A stretch of 64,000 nt of DNA from Demequina sp. NBRC 110054 (GTDB taxonomy: Bacteria > Actinomycetota > Actinomycetes > Actinomycetales > Demequinaceae). Where the stretch lies: NCBI RefSeq assembly GCF_002090115.1, contig NZ_BBRK01000006.1, positions 310,001 to 374,000 on the forward strand, read 5' to 3'. The notes below the pieces were generated by a model. The model saw only the letters and a list, made by a program, of their open reading frames with translations, was not told the origin of the DNA and made no database searches. This document shows positions 48,159 through 56,303 of this stretch, piece after piece. Each line of letters opens with the position of its first letter. The stretch's first letter is position 1. The position numbers and the translations under genes are program-made.

Positions 48159-48818
48159 ATGGGGGAAAAGGGGAAACGGGGTCGCGTCCGCGTCGCACTC
48201 GTTGAGGACCATTCACTCATCGCGACGGGTTTTCGCAGATTCGCGTCCGATTCCGGCGACATCGAGCTCGTCGCATGGGTCGACACTGTCGACGAGGTTG
48301 AGATCAGCAGGCTCGATGTCGACGTGGTGGTCCTTGACCTGAGACTCGGGGACGGCGTACCCCCTTCCGTCAATGTCTCGCGCCTGAGCCGATATGGCCT
48401 CCCGGTGCTGATCTACAGCCAGGCTGACGACGATGCCGCTGTGCGGGCGGCGGTCCGCGCCGGGGCCGCAGGCCTCGTCAGGAAGGACGAGGACCCCGAG
48501 AACCTGGCGGAAGCGATCCGTGCGGTGGCTCGAGGCGACGTCGTGATGGGCTTCGACCTCGCCGCCGCTCTCGATTCAGACGAGCACCTCGCGGATGCAC
48601 GCCTCACCGAACGCGAGCAGCAGGTGCTCGGCCTCTACGCCACCGGCGCAACGGCGCAGGAGGTAGCCACGGCGCTGGGCATCTCGCCCCACTCGGTGGC
48701 GGCATATCTGCGACGCATACGCACCAAGTACACGCACGTCGAGCGCCCGGCGGATACGCGCGTCGACCTCTTCGTGAGAGCGAGAGAGGACGGCCTGGTC
48801 GCAGAGGTCGAGGTCTGA
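48159..48818 (+). CDS. NarL/FixJ-type response regulator
   Basis: 219 aa. Receiver domain about 10-130: acidic pocket E16-D17 in VALVEDHSLIATGFRRF, phospho-acceptor D60 in VVVLDLRLGDG, and K109 in GLVRKDED. LuxR-type helix-turn-helix about 148-200: LTEREQQVLGLYATGATAQEVATALGISPHSVAAYLRRIRTKY. Complete and probably functional. It is divergent from the secretion operon, with sites A and B in between, and its stop overlaps the start of the kinase gene (TGATG). It is the best candidate for the protein that binds the GATGGGGA dyads. Confidence 0.93.
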   Translation: MGEKGKRGRVRVALVEDHSLIATGFRRFASDSGDIELVAWVDTVDEVEISRLDVDVVVLDLRLGDGVPPSVNVSRLSRYGLPVLIYSQADDDAAVRAAVRAGAAGLVRKDEDPENLAEAIRAVARGDVVMGFDLAAALDSDEHLADARLTEREQQVLGLYATGATAQEVATALGISPHSVAAYLRRIRTKYTHVERPADTRVDLFVRAREDGLVAEVEV

Positions 48819-50011
48819 TGGGCCTCGTGCTCGGCTCTTCGGTGGGATCGAACTACGGCGCAGGGCCAGCCGCAGCACGCACGGCACGCGCCGTCATCGC
48901 AGTGTCCGCCGTGACGCAGATCATGTATCTCGGGATCAACCTCGAGGCGGTGACCGCCCAGTGGGAGACGCTGCGGCCCGCCTACGGGGTGGCGCTCGCG
49001 GGAGCGGGAGCTCTTGCCATCCTGACGCCTCCCCTCCTCGCGCGCTTCGTCGACCACCGCCAACTCGCGACCTACGTACGCACGACCGCAGTGCTTCACC
49101 TGGCGATCGTCGCGCTGTGGCCCGCCATGATCCTCCCCGGCGCGGAGCCGGCGGAATCCTCCCCGTGGCCGCACCTGTTCATCCCGTTCACGATGATGAC
49201 TGCCGCGACGTCATTCGCTCCAGCGGCGATCGTCGTGTTCGGCGCCGCGAGCGCTACCGTCTCGCTGCCGCTGCTGATCTCCTCGCATGGCACGGTGGAC
49301 GAACCCACCCTCGTCGACTGGATCGGAGCCTACGGCCCCCCGATCATCTTCGGCGGCCTCGTCGTCGGGGTAATGATGTACGCGATGCGCCTTGATGCGG
49401 CACTCGCGAGCGCCAGGAGCGCAGTGGTGAGCCTCGCCGAACGAGAGGCGAGATCGCGCGTCCGCGCCGCGGTCAACTCGGCGATTCACGATGATGTGCT
49501 CGCCGTCCTCAGCATGATCAAGATCGACCCCACGTCCGTGTCGGACTCCGATCTGGACCGAGCGACACAACGCATCGCAACCCTGACCGAGGAGGACCAC
49601 TCGACCGATCTCGCTCCTGCGACATTTGCCTCGGCCGTCGCGGAAGCCACGTACCGATGGATGGAGGACGCGATCATCGACGTCTCAGGTGCGCGCACTC
49701 ACGCGATCCCTCACCTCGCGGCTGCCGCACTGCTCGACGCTTCGGGCGAGGCGATGCGCAACTCGACCCGGCACGCGGGCAGCCCGAGCACCGGCATTCA
49801 CAGGGAGGTGCATGTGCGGCTGTCGGACTCCGAGGTCGCTGTCACGATCGCTGACGACGGTGCCGGATTCGACCCTGCGGCAGTCGCGCCCGATCGACTC
49901 GGCGTCGCAGTGAGCATCAAGGACCGGATGGCCATGCTCGCAGGCGGGCATGCGCAACTCACCTCCGCACCTGGCGAGGGCACACTGATCGAGCTCACGT
50001 GGCGACCGTGA
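48818..50011 (+). CDS. Membrane histidine kinase (NarX/DesK-like)
   Basis: 397 aa, ATG at 48818 sharing one base with the regulator's stop. About six membrane helices occupy residues 20-190 with no large outer sensor domain. The dimerisation helix reads RVRAAVNSAIHDDVLAVLSMIK, with a His-Asp-Asp as in HisKA_3 kinases. The ATPase has EAMRNSTRHAG (N box), VTIADDGAGFDP (G1) and a GEGTLIEL end. Likely phosphorylates the adjacent NarL-type regulator. The signal is unknown; with so little outside the membrane, a lipid or envelope cue is possible. Confidence 0.88.
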   Translation: MGLVLGSSVGSNYGAGPAAARTARAVIAVSAVTQIMYLGINLEAVTAQWETLRPAYGVALAGAGALAILTPPLLARFVDHRQLATYVRTTAVLHLAIVALWPAMILPGAEPAESSPWPHLFIPFTMMTAATSFAPAAIVVFGAASATVSLPLLISSHGTVDEPTLVDWIGAYGPPIIFGGLVVGVMMYAMRLDAALASARSAVVSLAEREARSRVRAAVNSAIHDDVLAVLSMIKIDPTSVSDSDLDRATQRIATLTEEDHSTDLAPATFASAVAEATYRWMEDAIIDVSGARTHAIPHLAAAALLDASGEAMRNSTRHAGSPSTGIHREVHVRLSDSEVAVTIADDGAGFDPAAVAPDRLGVAVSIKDRMAMLAGGHAQLTSAPGEGTLIELTWRP

Positions 50012-51057
50012 CCGACGAAGGCAGCCCAGCAGCCGCAGAGACCCGGTCGGCTCTTCTCGGCCTCGACGACCGCTGGGTGACACTTGGCGCCGCCGTGCTC
50101 GCCTCGATCACGATGCTGCAGGCCTCGACCTCGACGGACGCCGTCCGGGTTCCACTCCTCACCGGCATCTGTATCGCCATCGTTGCCACCGCGACGATCA
50201 TGGTCGTCCAGAGTGCCCCTGACCCGTACCCGCTCGGAGTGACAGTGGCGATGTGTGTCGCGCTCAGCGCCGGATCAGTAGCGACGACGTGGAACTACGC
50301 CACCCCCCAACCAGGCTTCGCTGCCTGGCAGCTGCAGGCGAGCGCGACGGTGATGCTCGTCCTGGCGATCCGCGGGCGGATTGCGTGGGCCTGGCTGGGC
50401 ACCGCGGGCGTCAACGCACCCACTTTCGTCTGGGCACACGTGAATGGGCTTCCGCCGTCGACAGCGTGGGCAATGACGCTGCCTCCGGTGATGCTCGTCG
50501 GGGGAGCCTCGCTCTACAACCGGGCGATCCGAGGCGCGATCGCCCGCGTGCACGCCGCCGAGGCGCGCCAGCGCGAACTCGAGATCATCGAGGCGAGAGC
50601 CCATCTCGCGGCGAAGCTGCGCGACTCGGCCCACCAGCGGGTGTCGGCGCTCGCGCTTCCGGTGCTCGCACGAGCGCATCGGAAGCGCATGGACGCCGCA
50701 CTCTCCGAGGACGCAGCGGCAGCGGAGTCCGCCCTGCGAGACGCGATTCATGCACCTGCGCTCACAGGAGGATCGCTCGGGGAGGCCGTCGCCGCGGCGA
50801 GGCGCCGAGGCGTGGCCGTGATGCTCCGCGACGACAGCGGCCACCAGCTGTCCCCGTCACGAGCCGAAGCCGTGACGTCCGCGGTCCTGCCGCTGCTTCA
50901 ATCCACCCAAGACGGACGTGTGGTGATCCGTCTTGCACCGCCAGCGAGCCGTGCGCACGTGACTGTGCGCGCCAGCGGGCGGCGCTCGGCGAGCGCCGAG
51001 TTCCGGTGGGATGGCGAGATGCTCTGCCAGTCCTCCCCGAGCCCCACGCACGAGTGA
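50008..51057 (+). CDS. Degenerate histidine-kinase-like membrane protein
   Basis: 349 aa from a GTG at 50008 overlapping the kinase stop (GTGA); a GTG at 49999 is an alternative. About five membrane helices (35-175), then AHLAAKLRDSAHQRVSALALPVLARAH, resembling a HisKA_3 helix with a possible His. The expected ATPase follows only as a shadow: no N-box Asn (SRAEAVTSAVLPLLQSTQDG) and no DxGxG loop before the short end. It may be an inactive kinase partner that modulates the preceding kinase, or a sensor subunit of a mixed dimer. Confidence 0.75.
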   Translation: MTDEGSPAAAETRSALLGLDDRWVTLGAAVLASITMLQASTSTDAVRVPLLTGICIAIVATATIMVVQSAPDPYPLGVTVAMCVALSAGSVATTWNYATPQPGFAAWQLQASATVMLVLAIRGRIAWAWLGTAGVNAPTFVWAHVNGLPPSTAWAMTLPPVMLVGGASLYNRAIRGAIARVHAAEARQRELEIIEARAHLAAKLRDSAHQRVSALALPVLARAHRKRMDAALSEDAAAAESALRDAIHAPALTGGSLGEAVAAARRRGVAVMLRDDSGHQLSPSRAEAVTSAVLPLLQSTQDGRVVIRLAPPASRAHVTVRASGRRSASAEFRWDGEMLCQSSPSPTHE

Positions 51058-51118
51058 CACGGCACCCACCCCACGCGATCGCCTCATCCGACCTAGCCTC
51101 GGGAGTAACCGCCACCAC

Positions 51119-51147
51119 TTGCATCCAGATACCCCCATGGGTATATT
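51119..51147 (+). promoter_or_regulatory. Promoter of the Cys-rich miniprotein gene with CsoR/CstR-like operator
   Basis: TTGCAT (51119-51124) and TATATT (51142-51147) are 17 bp apart. The spacer and -10 contain ATACCCCCATGGGTAT (51129-51144), a G/C-tract palindrome of the CsoR/CstR operator type. The dyad extends outward (GCATCCA on the left, TGGATGC on the right, to about 51153). Repression by a Cu(I)- or persulfide-sensing CsoR-family protein is expected; none is encoded in the window. Confidence 0.7.
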
Positions 51148-51183
51148 GGATGCGTCAAGACCACCGACGAAAGGAACGCACAC

Positions 51184-51360
51184 ATGTGCTCTCCCGCCAC
51201 CTGCCCGCGCTGCGGCAAGACCACCTGGACCGGCTGCGGTAACCACATCGAGCAGGCCCTCGCCGGCGTTCCCGCGGCGCAGCGCTGCTCGTGCGACTCG
51301 GCTGCTGCCGCCAACGGCGCGTCCGAGGCCGGCATCTTCGGCCGTATGTTCGGTCGCTGA
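51184..51360 (+). CDS. Cysteine-rich miniprotein, 58 aa
   Basis: ATG at 51184 with GAAAGGAAC upstream. It reads MCSPATCPRCGKTTWTGCG, then NHIEQALAGVPAAQRCSCD and a Gly/Phe end, with seven cysteines in the first 40 residues. The CPRCGKTTWTGCGNH block matches a widespread uncharacterised small-protein type (CxxCGKTTWxGCGxH). Cysteines and His could bind Cu(I) or Zn, or carry persulfide sulfur. The CsoR/CstR-like operator in its promoter, also found before the sulfide:quinone oxidoreductase-like gene at 59.7 kb, favours a copper or sulfane-sulfur response. Confidence 0.85.
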   Translation: MCSPATCPRCGKTTWTGCGNHIEQALAGVPAAQRCSCDSAAAANGASEAGIFGRMFGR

Positions 51361-51380
51361 CCCAGAGCTTTCTCTCCCGC

Positions 51381-51426
51381 GGCGGCGGGTCGACCATTCC
51401 GGGGGTCGGCCTGCCGCCGTTTTCTT
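51381..51426 (+). terminator. Rho-independent terminator after the Cys-rich miniprotein gene
   Basis: GGCGGCGGGTCGACC (51381-51395) pairs, with mismatches, with GGTCGGCCTGCCGCC (51404-51418), followed by GTTTTCTT. Confidence 0.8.
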
Positions 51427-51483
51427 ATGTCCCGAGCGAGGCGCCCGAGATGGCCTCAACTGCCTCCAGGAGACATCACTGCC

Positions 51484-51509
51484 GCGTAGGCGGGCGTGAC
51501 CTGCCTACG
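51484..51509. terminator. Hairpin between convergent miniprotein and LacI-type genes
   Basis: CGTAGGC and GCCTACG form a 7-bp stem around GGGCGTGACCT. Possible terminator for the LacI-type gene; no T-tract. Confidence 0.35.
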
Positions 51510-51530
51510 GGAGAGGTGGCGCTCGGCGAG

Positions 51531-51542
51531 AGGGACGATGCG
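51531..51542 (-). repeat. Dispersed GCATCGTCC motif, copy after the LacI-type gene
   Basis: AGGGACGATGCG on the plus strand, 11 bp beyond the LacI-type stop codon; reverse orientation relative to most copies. Confidence 0.7.
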
Positions 51543-51552
51543 GCGGTCGCGT

Positions 51553-52638
51553 TCAGCCGAGCGTCGCGACCGTCGTCCCCCACCGAATCGGCAGCGGCAG
51601 CTCCTCGGGCTCGCCGAGCGGCTCGGGCTCCTCGCCCGCACGCACCGCATTCGCCACGTCGAGCTCGCGCAGCAGGCGTCGGGCGACGATCCGCCCCTTC
51701 TCGACGCCGTCCTGCACGATCGTGCACAGCTCCCCGTGGTCGAAGCCCGGCAGCGGGATGGCGTCGAACCCGGTCACGGACAGGTCCTCGGGAACCCGCA
51801 CCCCCGCGCGCCTCGCGTAGTCGATGATGCCGGCGGCGTGAATGTCCGCGGTCGTGAGGACGCAGGTCGGCGGCTCGTCGAGCCCGAGCAGCGCCTCGCC
51901 CGCCGCCTCGCCGCTCGCCCTGGTCACCGAGCCGCACTGGAAAACCGCCATGGGCTCCACCCCCGCGCGGATGAAGCCGTCGAGACGTCGCTGCACGTTC
52001 TCCGGCGCGATCGCGTACAGCTCGTCGAACGTCGTTAGCGTGTCGGGACGCTCCTCCACCGCGAAGGCGTAGCCCGCGAGCGCGATGCGCGTGTGACCCG
52101 CCGCGAGAACCCGGCGCGCGAGCTCCTCGGTGGCCGCCGCATCGTCCATCCGCACGGCCCCCTCCTCGTTCATGTGGCCGTCGAGCGCGATCCACGGCAC
52201 CTTGCGCGACGCGAGATACGGGTCCGTCTCCTCGAAGCCGACCATGCGGCGCACCGACACGACCGCGTCGTACAGGACGGCGTGCGCGAGCTCGCGCGAC
52301 GCCTCGTCGGTGATCGGCGGGATGATGACGATGCCGTAGCCCGCCGCAGCGAACTCCCGCTGGAGTCCGTCGAGGATCGCGAGCGACAGCGGGTCGGTGT
52401 CCTTGTCCTCAAGCAGCGCGTGTGTGACGACCGCGATCAGGTGAGTGCGCCCCGACGCGAGCGCGCGGCCCAGCGCCGACGGCCCCGTGTAGCCCATCGC
52501 CTCCGCGGCGCGCCGGACCCGCTCCGCAGTCTCGGGCGCGACGACGCGCTTTCCCGTGAACACATGAGAGGCCGTCGACTTCGCGACGCCTGCAGCCTTC
52601 GCCACCGCAGCGAGCGTCACATGACGGTGGTCGCTCAT
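51553..52638 (-). CDS. LacI-family transcriptional regulator
   Basis: 361 aa from the ATG at 52638 (AAGGGG upstream); the 52908 start is rejected because it crosses the divergent gene. N-terminal helix-turn-helix [27 protein letters not shown], hinge [17 protein letters not shown], then a periplasmic-binding-type core ([27 protein letters not shown]). Effector unknown. Only 100 bp separate it from the divergent arginine deiminase gene, so it may control that gene as well as itself. Confidence 0.9.
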   Translation of the reverse strand: MSDHRHVTLAAVAKAAGVAKSTASHVFTGKRVVAPETAERVRRAAEAMGYTGPSALGRALASGRTHLIAVVTHALLEDKDTDPLSLAILDGLQREFAAAGYGIVIIPPITDEASRELAHAVLYDAVVSVRRMVGFEETDPYLASRKVPWIALDGHMNEEGAVRMDDAAATEELARRVLAAGHTRIALAGYAFAVEERPDTLTTFDELYAIAPENVQRRLDGFIRAGVEPMAVFQCGSVTRASGEAAGEALLGLDEPPTCVLTTADIHAAGIIDYARRAGVRVPEDLSVTGFDAIPLPGFDHGELCTIVQDGVEKGRIVARRLLRELDVANAVRAGEEPEPLGEPEELPLPIRWGTTVATLG

Positions 52639-52738
52639 CAACCCCTTGCCCTCCTGCGCACCGCCATCGGCGCGCGGCTCACCCCTCGCATCCCCCAGCC
52701 TAGGGCCCGATGCTAGCGTCAGAGGAAAAGGAGACACC

Positions 52739-54010
52739 GTGTCTGACGCCGCACGCACACAGAACGACCTGGTCACGCCCCTGGGAGTGCACTCCGAGGT
52801 CGGAGTCCTCAACACGGTCCTCACGTGCTCGCCCGGGCTCGCGCACCATCGCCTGACACCGCGCAACTGCGCCGACCTCCTCTTCGACGACGTGATGTGG
52901 GTCGACAACGCGATCCGCGATCACGCCGAGTTCGTGGAGCTGATGAGGTCGTACGAGGTCGAGGTGCTCGACCTTGTGACGCTGCTGGGCGAGACCATGG
53001 CCGACCCCCACGCCCGCGGGTGGCTCCTGGACCGCAAGCTCACGCGAGACGACCTCGGCGTCGGCCTGACCGAGGACGTGCGCGCGTTCCTCGACGAGAT
53101 GGAGTCGGTCGACCTCGCGCAGCACCTGATCGGCGGCCTCGCGGTCGCCGACCTGCCGCGCGACCTCGCGCCGCCTGCCGTCCAGCTCGTGCGCGAGGAG
53201 TCGGGCATGCGCGACTACCTGGTGCCCCCGCTTCCGAACACCCTCTACACGCGCGACACCACGAGCTGGATCTACGAGGGGGTCACGCTCAACCCGCTGT
53301 ACTACCCCGCACGCCACGCCGAGACGCTCATCATGAAGGCCGTCTACGAGCACCACCCGCGCTTCAAGGGCCAGGTCAACGTCTGGTGGGGAGACCCGGA
53401 GATCAGCCACGGCCTCGCCTCACTCGAGGGCGGCGACGTCATGCCGATCGGCAACGGCGTCGTCGTGATCGGCATGTCGGAGCGGTCGTCGCGCCAGGCC
53501 ATCACCCAGGTCGCGTTCGAGCTGTTCGCCGCCGACGCGGCCGACCGCGTGATCGTCGCGAAGATGCCGCGGATGCGCTCGGCGATGCACCTGGACACGA
53601 TCTTCACGTTCGCGGACCGCGACGTCGCGACGATGTTCCCCGACGTCGTCGACGACATCGAGACGTTCTCGCTCTACCCCGCGGAGGCACCCGCGCAGCT
53701 CGACGTGGTGCGCGAGGGCAAGCCGTTCGTCGAGGTGGTGACGGAGGCGCTCGGGCTCGACGGCCTCAACCTCATCGAGACGGGCGGCGACCGCTACGCC
53801 GCCGAGCGCCAGCAGTGGGACTCGGGCAACAACCTCGTCGCGCTCGAGCCCGGCGTCGTGATCGCCTACGACCGCAACACCCACACCAACGACCTGCTGC
53901 GTGCGGCGGGCATCGAGGTGCTCGAGATCGTCGGCGCGGAGCTGGGCCGCGGGCGCGGCGGCGGCCACTGCATGACGTGCCCGCTCAGCAGGGACGCGCT
54001 GCCCTTCTGA
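52739..54010 (+). CDS. arcA: Arginine deiminase
   Basis: 423 aa from a GTG at 52739 with AAGGAG 6 nt upstream. Hydrolyses arginine to citrulline and ammonia. Guanidino-modifying enzyme motifs: [41 protein letters not shown] (catalytic His) and [17 protein letters not shown] with the nucleophile Cys near residue 412. The length and motifs are typical of an active enzyme. arcB, arcC and arcD are absent here, so it is a solitary arcA, possibly for nitrogen supply or acid protection rather than ATP production. Confidence 0.96.
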   Translation: MSDAARTQNDLVTPLGVHSEVGVLNTVLTCSPGLAHHRLTPRNCADLLFDDVMWVDNAIRDHAEFVELMRSYEVEVLDLVTLLGETMADPHARGWLLDRKLTRDDLGVGLTEDVRAFLDEMESVDLAQHLIGGLAVADLPRDLAPPAVQLVREESGMRDYLVPPLPNTLYTRDTTSWIYEGVTLNPLYYPARHAETLIMKAVYEHHPRFKGQVNVWWGDPEISHGLASLEGGDVMPIGNGVVVIGMSERSSRQAITQVAFELFAADAADRVIVAKMPRMRSAMHLDTIFTFADRDVATMFPDVVDDIETFSLYPAEAPAQLDVVREGKPFVEVVTEALGLDGLNLIETGGDRYAAERQQWDSGNNLVALEPGVVIAYDRNTHTNDLLRAAGIEVLEIVGAELGRGRGGGHCMTCPLSRDALPF

Positions 54011-54102
54011 CGCGCGCCGTCCTCCGCGCGCGCCGTTCTGCTGCGCGGGTCGTTCTGGCGTGCGCCCATCTCCCCTCGGACCGATCCCCGGCGGTCCAGA
54101 AT

Positions 54103-54232
54103 TGTCCACTGGGGCGCAGACACGGCTCCAAAACGACAATGGGTGTCCACTAGGACGCTCCGACGTGCCGATGCGCGCCAGTGGACACCCATTGTCGTTT
54201 TCGAAGCCCAGATGTCTCCCAGTGGACATTTC
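54103..54232. repeat. Large inverted-repeat element downstream of arcA
   Basis: A 22-bp perfect arm at 54130-54151 (starts AAAACGACAATGGG, ends GTCCACT) pairs with 54180-54201 across a 28-nt loop. Outer GTCCACTGGG (about 54108) and CCCAGTGGAC (about 54220) extend the symmetry over about 130 bp, with GTCCACT present four times in all. Could fold into a cruciform or a long RNA hairpin, and may end arcA transcription; a REP/MITE-like element is also possible. Confidence 0.75.
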
Positions 54233-54267
54233 TGTACCGTGCGCCGTTGCCTGACCGAGGTGCGCGG

Positions 54268-54475
54268 GACCCCGCATCGTCCGGGGCCCACCCGCCCGCA
54301 TCGTCCCCACTCCCGCATCGTCCGGGACCCCGGCGCCCCGCACCGCCCCGCCCCCGCATCGTCCGGGCGTCCACCGCCCGCGCACTCCCGCATCGTCCGG
54401 GACCCACCCGCCCGCCGGGACCCACCCGCCCGCCGGGAATCCCCCACGCCGGGAATCCCCCAAGCCCTCGCGGGC
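54268..54475 (+). repeat. Cluster of five GCATCGTCC motifs and short tandem repeats
   Basis: CGCATCGTCC at 54273, 54297, 54314, 54355 and 54389, mostly followed by GGG or CCC. After that come two copies of GGGACCCACCCGCCCGCC and two of GGGAATCCCCCA(C/A)GCC. No gene in this stretch. Spacing is irregular (17-41 bp), so it is not a CRISPR array. Confidence 0.85.
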
Positions 54476-54503
54476 TTACAGTCGGAGGAAGAAGGGAGCG
54501 GCC

Positions 54504-56261
54504 GTGCCAGGGACGATGCTGGACGAGGAGCCGAGCGCGCCAGCGAGCGCCGCACGGCCTCCCCGGCGCGCGCTGCGCGAGATCCCGCCACGCGTGTTCG
54601 AGCCCACCTTCTCCGGAGTGGGGCTCGTGATCGGCGCGTACTTCATCGCGCTGTCGCTGCTCCCCTCACTCCTGCCGCGCCTGCCGGCGGTCCAGGGCAT
54701 CGCCTCGGCGGTGTCGTTCATGATCGGATACGGCATCGGCGCTGCGGGCCACGCCGCGTGGAACTACCTGCAGATCCCGAACCTGCGCGGCCGATGGGTG
54801 CATCTGGTCTCGGGCCTGATGCTGGCGGTCGTCGGCGTGCTGACGGGCCTCGCGATCTGGCAGTGGGTCGGCTGGCAGAACGAGATCCGCGACCTGTTCG
54901 GGATGTCGGAGCTGAGCCCGACCGCGTGGCCGATCGTGATCGGCGTCGGCCTCCTCACCACCGCCGCGATCCTCACCGGCGCGCGCGCCCTGCGGCTGCT
55001 GTTCCGCACGGCCTATCGCTGGCTCGACAAGTGGATGCCGCATCGTCTCGCGGTCGCGATCGGGACAATCGTGCTGCTCGTGGTCCTCAATCTCGCGTTC
55101 TCCGGCCTGCTGGTCCGGGGGTTCTTCGCGGCCTCGAATGCGGGCTTCTCCGTCGTCGACACCCACGACCGCCCGGGGGTCGAGGAGACGGAGTCGGAGC
55201 TGCGCTCGGGCGGCCCCGGCTCACTCGTCTCGTGGGAGGACCTGGGGCGCCAGGGCCGCTACTTCATCTCGACCGGCCCGTCCGCCGACGACCTCGACGA
55301 CTACTGGGGCGGCGGCTCGCTCGAGCCGATCCGCGTGTACGTCGGGCTACGGTCCGCGGACACTCTCGAGGATCGCGCCGACCTGCTGCTCCAGGAGCTG
55401 ATCCGCACCGGGGCGTTCGACCGCCAGGCGATCGTGCTCGGCACCGTGACCGGCACCGGCTACCTGGACCCGAACAGCGTCGACACCCTCGACTACCTCT
55501 ACCAGGGCGACATCGCGATCGCGGGCGTGCAGTACTCGTACCTGCCCAGCTGGATCTCGGTGCTCGCGGACCAGGAGATCACCGCGGAGACCTCGCGCGC
55601 GGTCTTCCGCGCGGTCTACGTGTACTGGTCGACGCTCCCCGAGGACGAGCGGCCCGAGCTGTACCTCTACGGACTCTCGCTCGGCTCGTACGGCGTCGAG
55701 TCCGTGCTGAGCTCCCCCGACATCCTCAACGAGCCGATCGACGGCGCGCTCATGGCCGGCCCCACATTCGTGAACCCGACGCACACCGAGCTCACCGCCG
55801 CGCGCGACGAGGGCAGCACCGCATGGCTCCCGATCGTGGGCGAGGGCAGGACGGTGCGCTTCATGGCGGGGCTCGACTCGCTCGACGAGCCGACGGGCAC
55901 GTGGGGCGACACGCGCGTCGTCTATCTCCAGCACGGCTCCGACCCGGTCGGGATGTTCTCTCCGACGCTGACCTGGAGCGAGCCCGACTGGCTCGCGGGC
56001 GAGGAGCGGGCGCCCGACGTGTCCCCGCGCATGGACTGGTTCCCCCTGGTGACGGTGTGGCAGGTGCTGCTCGATATGCCGACCGCGGGTTCCGTGCCCG
56101 ACGGCTACGGCCACATGTACTCGCATACGGAGAACCTCATCGCGTGGGTCGCGATCACGCAGCCCGACGGCTGGACCGACGCCGACACCGACGCGCTCGC
56201 CGCATATCTCGAGGAGCGCGCGGAGGAGCAGGAGTCGCTGGTCGCGCGACTCGACAGCTGA
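54504..56261 (+). CDS. Alpha/beta-hydrolase-family membrane protein
   Basis: 585 aa from a GTG at 54504 (GGGAG 5 nt upstream). An ATG at 54516 is in frame; a GCATCGTCC motif (reverse) covers both starts and encodes PGTM. Four to five membrane helices (about 38-210), then a hydrolase domain with ELYLYGLSLGSYGVESVL (GxSxG near residue 392), VVYLQHGSDPVGMF and a late GYGHMYSHTENL His. This is the Abhydrolase_9-type family, large membrane esterase-like proteins of actinobacteria whose substrates are not settled. The acyl-hydrolase motif is complete. Confidence 0.85.
   Translation: MPGTMLDEEPSAPASAARPPRRALREIPPRVFEPTFSGVGLVIGAYFIALSLLPSLLPRLPAVQGIASAVSFMIGYGIGAAGHAAWNYLQIPNLRGRWVHLVSGLMLAVVGVLTGLAIWQWVGWQNEIRDLFGMSELSPTAWPIVIGVGLLTTAAILTGARALRLLFRTAYRWLDKWMPHRLAVAIGTIVLLVVLNLAFSGLLVRGFFAASNAGFSVVDTHDRPGVEETESELRSGGPGSLVSWEDLGRQGRYFISTGPSADDLDDYWGGGSLEPIRVYVGLRSADTLEDRADLLLQELIRTGAFDRQAIVLGTVTGTGYLDPNSVDTLDYLYQGDIAIAGVQYSYLPSWISVLADQEITAETSRAVFRAVYVYWSTLPEDERPELYLYGLSLGSYGVESVLSSPDILNEPIDGALMAGPTFVNPTHTELTAARDEGSTAWLPIVGEGRTVRFMAGLDSLDEPTGTWGDTRVVYLQHGSDPVGMFSPTLTWSEPDWLAGEERAPDVSPRMDWFPLVTVWQVLLDMPTAGSVPDGYGHMYSHTENLIAWVAITQPDGWTDADTDALAAYLEERAEEQESLVARLDS
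54507..54519 (-). repeat. GCATCGTCC motif over the start of the alpha/beta-hydrolase gene
   Basis: CCAGGGACGATGC directly follows the GTG start codon and supplies the alternative ATG at 54516. Confidence 0.8.
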
Positions 56262-56291
56262 CACTTCATGTCCCGTTCACATCACCCCAGG

Positions 56292-56297
56292 TAGTCT
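56292..56297 (+). promoter_or_regulatory. Probable -10 box (TAGTCT) of the Kef-type antiporter gene, leaderless type
   Basis: TAGTCT ends 6 nt before the ATG at 56304; no ribosome site intervenes. Confidence 0.5.
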
Positions 56298-56303
56298 TGG
56301 CAG

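Noticed and set aside
54268..54475. Possible CRISPR array
   Set aside because: The repeated unit is only about 10 bp, spacing varies from 17 to 41 bp, and the same motif is dispersed across the window; no cas genes.
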